Shown here: one piece after another, positions 27,060 to 35,402 of the stretch | Numbering within the stretch: position 1 is the stretch's first letter | Layout: each line of letters begins with the position of its first letter | From: Pseudomonas putida | Lineage (GTDB): Bacteria > Pseudomonadota > Gammaproteobacteria > Pseudomonadales > Pseudomonadaceae | NCBI RefSeq assembly: GCF_001976065.1 | Contig: NZ_MNAH01000004.1 | Location: 64,519-128,518 of the forward strand | DNA length: 64,000 bases | Direction: 5' to 3' | Translations under genes and position numbers: made by a program | The notes under the pieces: model-generated | What the model saw: the letters and a program-made list of their open reading frames with translations, nothing else | Database searches by the model: none | What the model was told of the DNA's origin: nothing

Positions 27060-28961
27060 GTGAGCCTATTAGAAGACAACCAACCCACCGACCTCGAACA
27101 AATGGTCGGCCTCAGCCGCCGTGGATTCATCAGCGCCGGCGCCCTGTGCGGTGCCGCCATGTTTCTCGGTGGCAACCTGCTCAGTCGCAGCGTACTGGCC
27201 GCCAGTGTCAGCGCCGGCACCAGCCGGTTGCTGGGTTTCGAAAGCATTCCCGCCGCGACCAGCGACGCGATCACCCTGCCACCCGGCTACAAGTCTTCGG
27301 TACTGATCAGTTGGGGTCAGCCCCTGGAGAAAAACGGCCCGGCCTTCGACGCGAGTGGCAACGGCTCCGCCGAGCATCAGGAAGTCCAGTTCGGTGACAA
27401 CAACGACGGCATGAGCCTGTTCGCCTTCCCCGATGACAACAACCGGGCGCTGATGGCGATCAACAACGAATACACCAACTACCGCTACCTCTACCCCCAT
27501 GCGGGCATGCCGCAATCGGCGCAGGAAGTGCACAAGGCCCTGGCCTGCGAAGGTGTGTCGGTGATCGAGGTGCAGCGCAAGGATGGTCACTGGCGGTTCG
27601 TCCAGGGCTCGCCCTACAACCGACGCATCCACGGCAATTCGCCGATCAACCTGAGCGGCCCGGCCGCCGGTCACGAACTGCTGAAGACCCGTGCCGATGC
27701 GCACGGCAAAAAAGTCTTCGGCACCTTCCAGAACTGTGCCAACGGCAAGACGCCGTGGGGCACCTACCTGACCTGTGAAGAGAACTTCACCGATTGCTTT
27801 GGCAGCACCAATGCCGAGCAGAAGTTCGACGCCGCGCAAAAACGCTACGGCGTGGTGGCAACCAGCAAAGACATCAACTGGCATCAACACGACCCGCGCT
27901 TCGACCTGGCGAACAATCCCAACGAACTCAATCGTCACGGCTGGGTGGTCGAGATCGACCCGTTCGATCCGAAGTCGACCCCGGTCAAGCGCACCGCGCT
28001 GGGCCGCTTCAAACATGAAAACGCCGCCCTGACTGAAACCCAAGACGGCCGCGCCGTGGTGTACATGGGCGACGATGAGCGCGGCGAGTTCATCTACAAG
28101 TTCGTCAGCCGCGACAAGATCAATCACAAGAATCCCAAGGCCAACCGCGACCTGCTGGACCACGGCACCCTGTACGTGGCGCGTTTCGACGGCGGCGATG
28201 GCAATGCCGATCACCCGAAGGGCCAAGGGGAATGGATCGAACTGACCCACGGTAAAAACGGCATCGACGCCAGCAGCGGTTTTGCCGACCAGGGCCAAGT
28301 GCTGATTCACGCGCGTCTGGCGGCCAGCGTGGTGAAGGCCACGCGCATGGACCGCCCGGAATGGATCGTCGTCAGTCCCACGGACGGACAGGTTTACTGC
28401 ACCCTGACCAACAACGCCAAACGCGGCGAAGACGGACAACCGGTGGGCGGGCCAAACCCGCGCGAGAAGAATGTCTACGGGCAGATCCTGCGCTGGCGCA
28501 CTGACCGCGACGACCACGCCTCGAAAACCTTCGCGTGGGATCTGTTCGTGGTCGCTGGCAACCCGCAAGTGCATGCCGGCACGCCGAAGGGCGGCTCTTC
28601 GAACATCACCCCACAGAACATGTTCAACAGCCCGGACGGATTGGCATTCGATAAGGCCGGGCGGCTGTGGATACAAACCGACGGCGATTCAAGCAACGCC
28701 GGAGATTTCGCCGGCATGGGCAACAACCAGATGCTCTGCGCTGACCCGGCGACCGGGGAGATTCGCCGGTTCATGGTCGGGCCGATTGGCTGCGAGGTGA
28801 CGGGCATCAGTTTCTCGCCGGACCAGAAGACCTTGTTTGTCGGGATCCAGCATCCGGGGGAGAACGGTGGCTCGACTTTCCCCGAGCATTTGCCCAATGG
28901 CAAGCCGCGGTCATCGGTGATGGCGATTACCCGGGAGGATGGCGGGATAGTCGGCGCCTGA
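27060..28961 (+). CDS. PhoX-family (DUF839) phosphatase-like protein, Tat-exported
   Basis: A 633-residue protein with a twin-arginine signal near residues 20-45 (SRRGFISAGALCGAAMFLGG), so it is exported folded. The mature part is a beta-propeller of the PhoX/DUF839 family with YLTCEENFTDCFG, KHENAALTETQDGRAVVYMG and GLAFDKAGRLWIQTDG. PhoX enzymes are calcium-iron alkaline phosphatases, but many DUF839 members are uncharacterised, so activity is inferred. The start is a GTG with AGGGAG about seven bases upstream; the overlapping ATG at 27058 runs straight into a stop. Confidence 0.82.
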   Translation: MSLLEDNQPTDLEQMVGLSRRGFISAGALCGAAMFLGGNLLSRSVLAASVSAGTSRLLGFESIPAATSDAITLPPGYKSSVLISWGQPLEKNGPAFDASGNGSAEHQEVQFGDNNDGMSLFAFPDDNNRALMAINNEYTNYRYLYPHAGMPQSAQEVHKALACEGVSVIEVQRKDGHWRFVQGSPYNRRIHGNSPINLSGPAAGHELLKTRADAHGKKVFGTFQNCANGKTPWGTYLTCEENFTDCFGSTNAEQKFDAAQKRYGVVATSKDINWHQHDPRFDLANNPNELNRHGWVVEIDPFDPKSTPVKRTALGRFKHENAALTETQDGRAVVYMGDDERGEFIYKFVSRDKINHKNPKANRDLLDHGTLYVARFDGGDGNADHPKGQGEWIELTHGKNGIDASSGFADQGQVLIHARLAASVVKATRMDRPEWIVVSPTDGQVYCTLTNNAKRGEDGQPVGGPNPREKNVYGQILRWRTDRDDHASKTFAWDLFVVAGNPQVHAGTPKGGSSNITPQNMFNSPDGLAFDKAGRLWIQTDGDSSNAGDFAGMGNNQMLCADPATGEIRRFMVGPIGCEVTGISFSPDQKTLFVGIQHPGENGGSTFPEHLPNGKPRSSVMAITREDGGIVGA

Positions 28962-28965
28962 CAGG

Positions 28966-29057
28966 GCCCCTTCGCTGGCAAGCCGGCTCCTACAAAGTCA
29001 TGCGCGATTTCAAAAATGGCGCATGACCTGTAGGAGCTGGCTTGCCAGCGAAGGCGT
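28966..29057. repeat. REP palindrome pair after the PhoX gene
   Basis: CCTTCGCTGGCAAGCCGGCTCC faces GGAGCTGGCTTGCCAGCGAAGG across about 45 bases that also contain complementary GCGCATGAC/GTCATGCGC sequences. It belongs to the CTGGCAAGCC sub-family. Confidence 0.85.
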
Positions 29058-29139
29058 CAGCACAGTCACAACCTATCCATGTCTGTCTGCGCTACCATGC
29101 CTGGCCGGACGCAGCAGCCTGCTGCGCGCAGGAGTCAGC

Positions 29140-30114
29140 ATGGCCCACCCGTTTGAAACGCTCACCCCAGACCTCGTGCTCGATGCCGTCGAAAGCATCG
29201 GTTTTCTCAGCGATGCCCGCATCCTGGCGCTCAACAGCTACGAAAACCGTGTCTACCAGGTCGGCATCGAAGACGCCGAACCGCTGATCGCCAAGTTCTA
29301 CCGCCCGCAGCGCTGGACCAACGAAGCGATTCTGGAAGAACACCAGTTCACCTTCGAGCTCGCCGAGGTCGACGTGCCAGTCGTCGCGCCGATGATCCAT
29401 AACGGTGAAACCCTGCACGAACACAATGGCTTCCGTTTCACCCTGTTCCCCCGCCGCGGCGGTCGCGCGCCGGAACCGGGCAATCTCGATCAGCTGTATC
29501 GCCTGGGGCAACTGCTCGGTCGCCTGCACGCAGTGGGCTCGACCAAGCCGTTCGAGCACCGTGAGGCGCTGGCGGTGAAAAACTTCGGCCATGACTCGCT
29601 GACGACTTTGCTCGAAGGCAACTTCATCCCCCGCAGCCTGCTGCCGGCCTACGAGTCGGTGGCCAGCGACCTGCTCAAGCGTGTGGAAGATGCCTACAGC
29701 AATACGCCGCACCAGAACATCCGCATGCACGGCGACTGCCACCCCGGCAACATGATGTGCCGCGACGAAATGTTCCACATCGTCGATCTCGATGACTGCC
29801 GCATGGGCCCGGCAGTGCAGGACATCTGGATGATGCTGGCCGGCGATCGCCAGGACTGCCTGGGTCAGTTGTCGGAATTGATGGACGGCTACAACGAGTT
29901 CCACGACTTCAATCCCCGTGAACTGGCACTGATCGAACCCCTTCGTGCCCTGCGCCTGATGCACTACAGCGCCTGGCTCGCCCGGCGCTGGGACGATCCG
30001 GCATTCCCGCGCAGCTTCCCGTGGTTCGGGACTGAACGCTATTGGGGGGATCAGGTGCTGGCATTACGCGAGCAGTTGGCGGCGTTGAATGAAGAGCCGC
30101 TGAAACTCTTCTGA
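29140..30114 (+). CDS. srkA: Stress response serine/threonine kinase A (YihE-type)
   Basis: A 324-residue kinase of the choline/aminoglycoside kinase fold. Catalytic segments are MHGDCHPGNMMC (catalytic aspartate and asparagine) and HIVDLDDCRMGP (metal-binding aspartate). SrkA counters MazEF-linked death and Cpx/ROS stress in E. coli. The start with AGGAG five bases upstream gives MAHPFETLTPDLVLDA, matching E. coli SrkA length; the open frame extends into REP DNA. An isolated gene between two REP doublets. Confidence 0.9.
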   Translation: MAHPFETLTPDLVLDAVESIGFLSDARILALNSYENRVYQVGIEDAEPLIAKFYRPQRWTNEAILEEHQFTFELAEVDVPVVAPMIHNGETLHEHNGFRFTLFPRRGGRAPEPGNLDQLYRLGQLLGRLHAVGSTKPFEHREALAVKNFGHDSLTTLLEGNFIPRSLLPAYESVASDLLKRVEDAYSNTPHQNIRMHGDCHPGNMMCRDEMFHIVDLDDCRMGPAVQDIWMMLAGDRQDCLGQLSELMDGYNEFHDFNPRELALIEPLRALRLMHYSAWLARRWDDPAFPRSFPWFGTERYWGDQVLALREQLAALNEEPLKLF

Positions 30115-30129
30115 TACCGCCTGGAACCC

Positions 30130-30220
30130 TGTGGGAGCGAGCCTGCTCGCGATAGCGGTTTATCAGACACTGATGTGCTGAATTTGAAATCGCCTTCGCG
30201 AGCTGGCTCGCTCCCACAGG
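30130..30220. repeat. REP palindrome pair between srkA and rarD
   Basis: GTGGGAGCGAGCCTGCTCGCGA and the facing TCGCGAGCTGGCTCGCTCCCAC bracket about 45 bases. Confidence 0.85.
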
Positions 30221-30317
30221 TCATGTGTTCACAATTGGCCAACCTATTCAGGCAGGACATTCGTAGACAAATCTCCTTACAATCCCTCTTTGTTAGCTGC
30301 CTAAGCAAGGATTCTGC

Positions 30318-31205
30318 ATGCAAGCCGCCAACCCGCGTCGCGGGTACATTCTGGGCCTGAGTGCCTACATCATCTGGGGACTTTTCCCACTCTACTTCAA
30401 AGCCATCGCCAGCGTGCCCGCGGTGGAGATCATCATTCATCGTGTGCTGTGGTCGGCGTTGTTCGGCGCCTTGCTGCTGATGGTCTGGAAACATCCGGGC
30501 TGGTGGCGCGAACTGCGGGAGAACCCGCGTCGACTGGCGATCCTGGCCCTGAGCGGCACGCTGATCGCCGCCAACTGGCTGACCTATGTGTGGTCGGTGA
30601 ACAACGGGCGCATGCTGGAGGCCAGCCTCGGTTACTACATCAATCCCTTGGTCAACGTGCTGTTGGGGATGTTGATCCTCGGCGAACGGCTGCGCCGCAT
30701 GCAATGGATCGCGGTGGGGCTGGCGGCGGTTGGCGTAGCGCAACAGGTATGGCAAGTCGGCAGCCTGCCCTGGGTGTCGCTGGTATTGGCATTGACCTTC
30801 GGTTTCTACGGGCTGATTCGCAAGCAGGCGCCGGTCAAGGCACTCCCGGGCCTGGTGGTCGAAACCTGGATGCTGGTGCCGATCGCGCTGGCCTGGTTGC
30901 TGCTCAATCCAACCGCCAGCAGCGCCCAGGCTGAATTCTGGACCACCTCCGAGGCCTGGTGGCTGGTGGCTGCCGGCCCGGTGACGCTGGTGCCGCTGGT
31001 CTGTTTCAATGCCGCCGCGCGCCATCTGCCCTACACGACGCTGGGATTCCTCCAATACCTGGCGCCCACCCTGGTGTTGCTGCAAGCCGTGTTGCTGTTT
31101 GGCGAGCACCTGTCGTCCAGCACGCTGGTCGCGTTCATCTTCATCTGGGCCGGCCTTGCGGTTTACAGCATCGATGCCTGGCTCAGCTTGCGTCGCCGCC
31201 GCTGA
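30318..31205 (+). CDS. rarD: RarD/EamA-family inner-membrane transporter
   Basis: A 295-residue protein with ten predicted transmembrane helices in two EamA repeats. The first begins GYILGLSAYIIWGLFPLYF, and TYVWSVNNGRMLEASLGYYI is the RarD signature. Members export metabolites or antibiotics; RarD was named for chloramphenicol sensitivity and the true substrate is unknown. The ATG follows AAGCAAGGA. It is a single gene, followed by a stem-loop. Confidence 0.9.
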   Translation: MQAANPRRGYILGLSAYIIWGLFPLYFKAIASVPAVEIIIHRVLWSALFGALLLMVWKHPGWWRELRENPRRLAILALSGTLIAANWLTYVWSVNNGRMLEASLGYYINPLVNVLLGMLILGERLRRMQWIAVGLAAVGVAQQVWQVGSLPWVSLVLALTFGFYGLIRKQAPVKALPGLVVETWMLVPIALAWLLLNPTASSAQAEFWTTSEAWWLVAAGPVTLVPLVCFNAAARHLPYTTLGFLQYLAPTLVLLQAVLLFGEHLSSSTLVAFIFIWAGLAVYSIDAWLSLRRRR

Positions 31206-31226
31206 TCAAAAAACGCACAAACCTCT

Positions 31227-31251
31227 GCAGGCCACGTTCTCCGTGGCCTGC
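31227..31251. terminator. Stem-loop after rarD
   Basis: A perfect 10-base stem GCAGGCCACG / CGTGGCCTGC with loop TTCTC. No T run follows on the plus strand, so it may be a weak or Rho-assisted terminator. Confidence 0.55.
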
Positions 31252-31268
31252 GCCGATCCTTCCCAAGG

Positions 31269-31389
31269 TTATCCACAGCGTGATCCCCGCCGTTTGTGCG
31301 CAAGTGACTGAAACTGCTGGTTTTTTGATCAATCTTTTAGAAGCACCGGCCAGCGTGGCCTGGCGGGCTGTCTCTACAGGTTATCCACA
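31269..31389. other. Pair of consensus DnaA boxes in an intergenic region
   Basis: TTATCCACA occurs at 31269-31277 and again at 31381-31389, same orientation, 112 bases apart, with an AT-rich stretch (TTTTTTGATCAATCTTTT) between. The 9-mer also occurs inside pqqF (3385-3393, minus) and gbcB (63485-63493, minus), so chance is possible. Confidence 0.45.
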
Positions 31390-31420
31390 GGCAGGTGCAC
31401 GTTTAAACTGGATAACCTTT

Positions 31421-31939
31421 TCAAGGTTCACTGCGCAGGACCAACTCCACCATCAGATCGTCCGCCAGGGTTTCCAGGCGCGATTGCAGCACGTCCAGAG
31501 ACAACGTCAACGGCACCGCCAGTATCGCTTCGGCATGGAATAACGGCTCGCTGCTCATGGGCGCCGGACGCACCTCCGTCACCAGTCGTTCCAGGTTTAC
31601 CCCTTGCTCACTGAGCAAGCGCGTGATGTCGCGCACGATCCCCGGCCGGTCATTGCCCACCAGTTCCATGGCGATCGGTTTCCAGGTACACGATTGTTCG
31701 ATGCCGCTTTCGGCGATCAGTACGCGAATGCCCTGGGCCGACAATCCTTGCAAGGCATCAACCAGTGAATCGTAGGATTCCGCCGGCACCCCGACCCGAA
31801 GGATCCCGGCGAATTGCCCGGCCATGCGTGACATGCGGCTTTCCAGCCAGTTGCCCCCCTGCTCGGCGATGCATTGGGCAATGCGCTCGACCTGCCCAGG
31901 CTTGTCCGGTGCAAAAACAGTGAGTACGAGGTGGTCCAT
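31421..31939 (-). CDS. Double-ACT-domain regulator, GcvR-like
   Basis: A 172-residue protein with two ACT domains (residues about 3-80, LVLTVFAPDKPGQVERI; and 89-165, AMELVGNDRPGIVRDIT). It resembles GcvR, which controls the glycine cleavage activator GcvA in E. coli, and the amino-acid-binding ACT proteins of pseudomonads. No DNA-binding domain is present, so it probably acts on a partner protein. The gene is convergent with rarD. GAGGG lies seven bases before the ATG. Confidence 0.8.
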   Translation of the reverse strand: MDHLVLTVFAPDKPGQVERIAQCIAEQGGNWLESRMSRMAGQFAGILRVGVPAESYDSLVDALQGLSAQGIRVLIAESGIEQSCTWKPIAMELVGNDRPGIVRDITRLLSEQGVNLERLVTEVRPAPMSSEPLFHAEAILAVPLTLSLDVLQSRLETLADDLMVELVLRSEP

Positions 31940-32408
31940 GGCGCAGCCCTCTTTTGTTATTGAAAGAGAAGTATAGGCAAGGGGTAATCCTGTGTTGAAT
32001 CGGCTGACGCCTTCGCAGGCAAGCCTGCTCCTACAGTCACAAATGTGTACAACTTTTTATATTTAACTGGAACAATCTCATGGTTTTTTGAGAACATCCC
32101 GATCCCCGACGTGACTGCAATGCGTCATGGGGTCGCAGAACGACGTAATTAGTCTAATTTTCACAACCGCAACTCATCATGTAGTATGCCGCTGCGCGCA
32201 CTACATAACGTTGGATCGATGTCTGCCACAGGCGCAGTCGCATCCCTGAAAGCCCTGTCAGCAAGGCCTTAAAGCCGTTGATTGGTCCCCACCCAGCCGT
32301 CAGAAATGGCATGTACTGGTCGCAGGGTTTGTGGTTTAAATGGCCAGAGGCTTCATTGTTAAATTGAAGAGCTGAAAAGCGAAATAGCTGAGCAGAGTGA
32401 GGCAAGCA
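31940..32408. other. 469-base intergenic region upstream of glcB
   Basis: It holds one single REP-type unit at about 32006-32040 (CCTTCGCAGGCAAGCCTGCTCC) and then AT-rich DNA with TTTTTATATTTAACTGG near 32052-32068. I see no open frame with a credible ribosome site. A long 5-prime regulatory region for malate synthase is plausible, but no factor site is recognised. Confidence 0.6.
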
Positions 32409-34586
32409 ATGACTGAACACGTTCAAGTCGGTGGCCTGCAGGTCGCCAAAGTCCTGTTCGACTTCGTGAACAACGAAGCCATTCCCGGTACCGGCCTCAC
32501 CGCCGATAAGTTCTGGGCCGGTGCCGACAAGGTCATTCATGACCTGGCGCCGAAGAACAAAGCCCTACTCGCCAAACGCGATGATTTCCAGGCTCGTATC
32601 GATTCCTGGCACCAGGAACGCGCCGGCCAGGCGCACGACGCCGTGGCCTATAAAGCCTTCCTGCAAGACATCGGTTATCTGCTGCCAGAAGCGGCCGATT
32701 TCCAGGCAACGACGCAAAACGTCGATGAAGAAATCGCCCGCATGGCCGGTCCACAGCTCGTGGTGCCGGTGATGAACGCCCGCTTCGCGCTCAATGCGTC
32801 GAACGCCCGCTGGGGTTCGCTGTATGACGCGCTCTACGGCACCGACGCCATCAGCGAAGCTGACGGCGCGGAAAAAGGCAAAGGCTACAACAAAATTCGC
32901 GGCGACAAGGTCATCGCCTTCGCCCGCGCCTTCCTCGACGAAGCGGCACCTTTGGCGGCCGGTTCCCACGTCGACTCCACGCACTACAAAATCGTTGATG
33001 GCAAACTGGTGGTCGCCCTCAAAGGCGGCAGCAACAGTGGCCTGCGCAACGACGCCCAGCTGATTGGTTTCCAGGGCGATGCCTCGGCGCCGACCGCGAT
33101 CCTGCTGAAAAACAACGGCTTGCACTTCGAGATCCAGGTCGATGCCAGCACCCCGGTCGGCCAGACCGACGCTGCCGGTGTCAAAGACATCCTGATGGAA
33201 GCCGCGCTGACCACCATCATGGACTGCGAAGACTCGGTCGCCGCTGTCGACGCCGATGACAAGGTGGTGATCTACCGCAACTGGCTCGGCCTGATGAAGG
33301 GCGACCTGTCGGAAGAAGTCGCCAAGGGCGGCAAGACGTTTACCCGCACCATGAACGCCGACCGCACCTACACCGGTGTGGACGGTAACGCGGTGAACCT
33401 TCACGGGCGGTCGCTGTTGTTCGTGCGCAACGTTGGTCACCTGATGACCATCGACGCGATCCTCGACAAGGACGGCAACGAAGTACCGGAAGGTATCCTC
33501 GACGGCCTGGTGACTTGCCTGGCAGCGATGCACAACCTGAACGGCAATACTTCGCGCAAAAACACCCGCACCGGCTCCGTCTACATCGTGAAGCCGAAGA
33601 TGCACGGCCCTGAAGAAGCGGCGTTCACCAACGAGCTGTTCGGGCGCATCGAAGATGTGCTGGGCCTGCCGCACAACACCCTGAAAGTCGGCATCATGGA
33701 TGAGGAGCGCCGTACCACTGTCAACCTCAAGGCCTGCATCAAGGCCGCCAGCGAACGCGTGGTGTTCATCAACACCGGTTTCCTCGACCGCACAGGTGAC
33801 GAAATCCACACCTCCATGGAAGCCGGCCCGATGGTGCGCAAGGCAGACATGAAGGCGGAAAAATGGATTGGCGCCTACGAGAACTCCAACGTCGATATCG
33901 GCTTGAGCACCGGCCTGCAAGGTCGCGCGCAAATCGGTAAAGGCATGTGGGCGATGCCGGACCTGATGGCCGCGATGCTGGAACAGAAAATCGCTCACCC
34001 ATTGGCCGGTGCCAACACCGCTTGGGTGCCTTCGCCGACCGCTGCTGCGCTGCATGCACTGCACTACCACAAGGTCGACGTGTTCGCCCGCCAGGCCGAA
34101 TTGGCCAAGCGTGCCCACGCGTCGGTGGACGACATCCTGACCATCCCACTGGCAGTGAACCCGCAGTGGACCGCCGAACAGATCCAGAACGAACTGGACA
34201 ACAACAGCCAGGGCATCCTGGGTTATGTGGTGCGCTGGATCGACCAGGGCGTTGGTTGCTCGAAGGTGCCGGACATCAATGACGTCGGCCTGATGGAAGA
34301 CCGTGCCACGCTGCGTATTTCCAGCCAGCACATCGCCAACTGGCTGCGTCATGGCATCGTCACCGAAGAGCAAGTGATGGAAAGCCTCAAACGCATGGCG
34401 CCGGTGGTGGACCGCCAGAACGCCGGCGACGCGCTGTACCGTCCGCTGGCACCGAACTTCGATAGCAACATCGCCTTCCAGGCGGCCGTCGAGTTGGTAG
34501 TGGAAGGGACCAAACAACCGAACGGCTATACCGAGCCGGTCCTGCACCGACGTCGTCGCGAGTTCAAGGCTGCCAATGGCCTTTGA
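32409..34586 (+). CDS. glcB: Malate synthase G
   Basis: A 725-residue enzyme that condenses glyoxylate with acetyl-CoA to malate in the glyoxylate shunt. Landmarks are the metal and catalytic segments TIMDCEDSVAAVDADDK and IMDEERRTTVNLKACI, and the C-terminal catalytic block around GYVVRWIDQGVGCSKVPD. The length equals the P. putida enzyme. The ATG at 32409 with GAGG seven bases upstream is preferred over an in-frame GTG four codons earlier. It is a single gene with its own strong terminator. Confidence 0.96.
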   Translation: MTEHVQVGGLQVAKVLFDFVNNEAIPGTGLTADKFWAGADKVIHDLAPKNKALLAKRDDFQARIDSWHQERAGQAHDAVAYKAFLQDIGYLLPEAADFQATTQNVDEEIARMAGPQLVVPVMNARFALNASNARWGSLYDALYGTDAISEADGAEKGKGYNKIRGDKVIAFARAFLDEAAPLAAGSHVDSTHYKIVDGKLVVALKGGSNSGLRNDAQLIGFQGDASAPTAILLKNNGLHFEIQVDASTPVGQTDAAGVKDILMEAALTTIMDCEDSVAAVDADDKVVIYRNWLGLMKGDLSEEVAKGGKTFTRTMNADRTYTGVDGNAVNLHGRSLLFVRNVGHLMTIDAILDKDGNEVPEGILDGLVTCLAAMHNLNGNTSRKNTRTGSVYIVKPKMHGPEEAAFTNELFGRIEDVLGLPHNTLKVGIMDEERRTTVNLKACIKAASERVVFINTGFLDRTGDEIHTSMEAGPMVRKADMKAEKWIGAYENSNVDIGLSTGLQGRAQIGKGMWAMPDLMAAMLEQKIAHPLAGANTAWVPSPTAAALHALHYHKVDVFARQAELAKRAHASVDDILTIPLAVNPQWTAEQIQNELDNNSQGILGYVVRWIDQGVGCSKVPDINDVGLMEDRATLRISSQHIANWLRHGIVTEEQVMESLKRMAPVVDRQNAGDALYRPLAPNFDSNIAFQAAVELVVEGTKQPNGYTEPVLHRRRREFKAANGL

Positions 34587-34606
34587 GTAAGCGATAGCGT
34601 GGGAAC

Positions 34607-34640
34607 GAAAAAGCCCTGATCGAAAGATCAGGGCTTTTTC
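34607..34640 (+). terminator. Strong intrinsic terminator of glcB
   Basis: The stem AAAAAGCCCTGATC / GATCAGGGCTTTTT with loop GAAA ends in a T run. It is symmetrical enough to act for the convergent response-regulator gene as well. Confidence 0.92.
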
Positions 34641-34687
34641 ATGTGCGGTAAACCTGAAGGAGCCGCTTGCTGGCTCCTACAGATGGG

Positions 34688-35134
34688 TCAGGGATCCATG
34701 CCCAACTCATGCTTGACCAACCCCAGCAATTTGCCGCTATCAATGGGCTTGAGCAGGAAGTCCACCACACTCAGGTGCATCGCGGCGATGGCGTCTTTCA
34801 CGTCGGCGTCGCCGGAGACGATGATGATCGGCATTGCCGCCCGAACCGACTCACGAACTTGACGAATCAGCTCCAGGCCATCGACATGACCCATGCGCAG
34901 GTCGGTGATCACCAGACCAATCGAGGGTTTCTCTTCCAACATCTTGAGTGCGGCTTCACCACTGGCCGCCGTCATGCAACGAATGCCGTCCAGGGCCAGA
35001 ATCTCTGACAGTAACTCACGAGCGTCCTTGTCGTCGTCGACGATCAGCACCCGCTGCGGCGGCAAGTCGGGTTCCAGCATGACTGCACTAAGCGCCTCGC
35101 GCTCGGCATCACTCAAAATATCGTGGTCGGACAT
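34688..35134 (-). CDS. Single-domain response regulator (REC only)
   Basis: A 148-residue protein with a 27-residue N-terminal tail followed by a CheY-like receiver domain. The acidic pocket is Asp33-35 (IVDDDKDAR), the phosphorylated residue is Asp78 (VITDLRMG), with Ser107 and Lys129 (FLLKP) conserved. There is no output domain and no histidine kinase nearby, so it probably works through a partner. It is convergent with glcB and divergent from the DUF294 gene. Confidence 0.88.
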   Translation of the reverse strand: MSDHDILSDAEREALSAVMLEPDLPPQRVLIVDDDKDARELLSEILALDGIRCMTAASGEAALKMLEEKPSIGLVITDLRMGHVDGLELIRQVRESVRAAMPIIIVSGDADVKDAIAAMHLSVVDFLLKPIDSGKLLGLVKHELGMDP

Positions 35135-35342
35135 GGCATTCTCTACATGTTCAAGTCAATTCCCTAGCACAGTGGTGAGACATCGCTAAGCACACCACCA
35201 ATGTGCACTCCGTCGGAAAATTTTCCAATAGGGGCAAGGTGAGGTTTTTCTCACGTTTGGGTAGGGTTTTTCCGACGCTGCATCACGTTTGCGGCCTACC
35301 TAGACTTACGTCCAATGGGCACCTCGACCTTAGGGGCCGACC

Positions 35343-35402
35343 ATGGACGAGTCATCCGACAACAACAATTCAAAAAAAGACTGCGGTAATGGTTATGAGT
35401 AA
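35343..35402 (+). CDS. Possible 19-codon leader ORF before the DUF294 gene
   Basis: The ATG at 35343 is preceded by AGGGG at good spacing, whereas the main gene ATG (35395) has none. The short frame MDESSDNNNSKKDCGNGYE ends with TAA overlapping the main start, a typical re-initiation layout. It contains an A7 run (35372-35378), so a frameshifted longer N-terminus is the alternative. No homologue is known to me. Confidence 0.4.
   Translation: MDESSDNNNSKKDCGNGYE

Noticed and set aside
32565..34547. 660-codon minus-strand open frame opposite glcB
   Set aside because: Fully inside malate synthase G on the other strand; no homology and no promoter.
35203..35394. 64-codon N-terminal extension of the DUF294 protein
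   Set aside because: The segment is promoter-like DNA with stop-free low-complexity translation; family members start near MSKADAFTQ.
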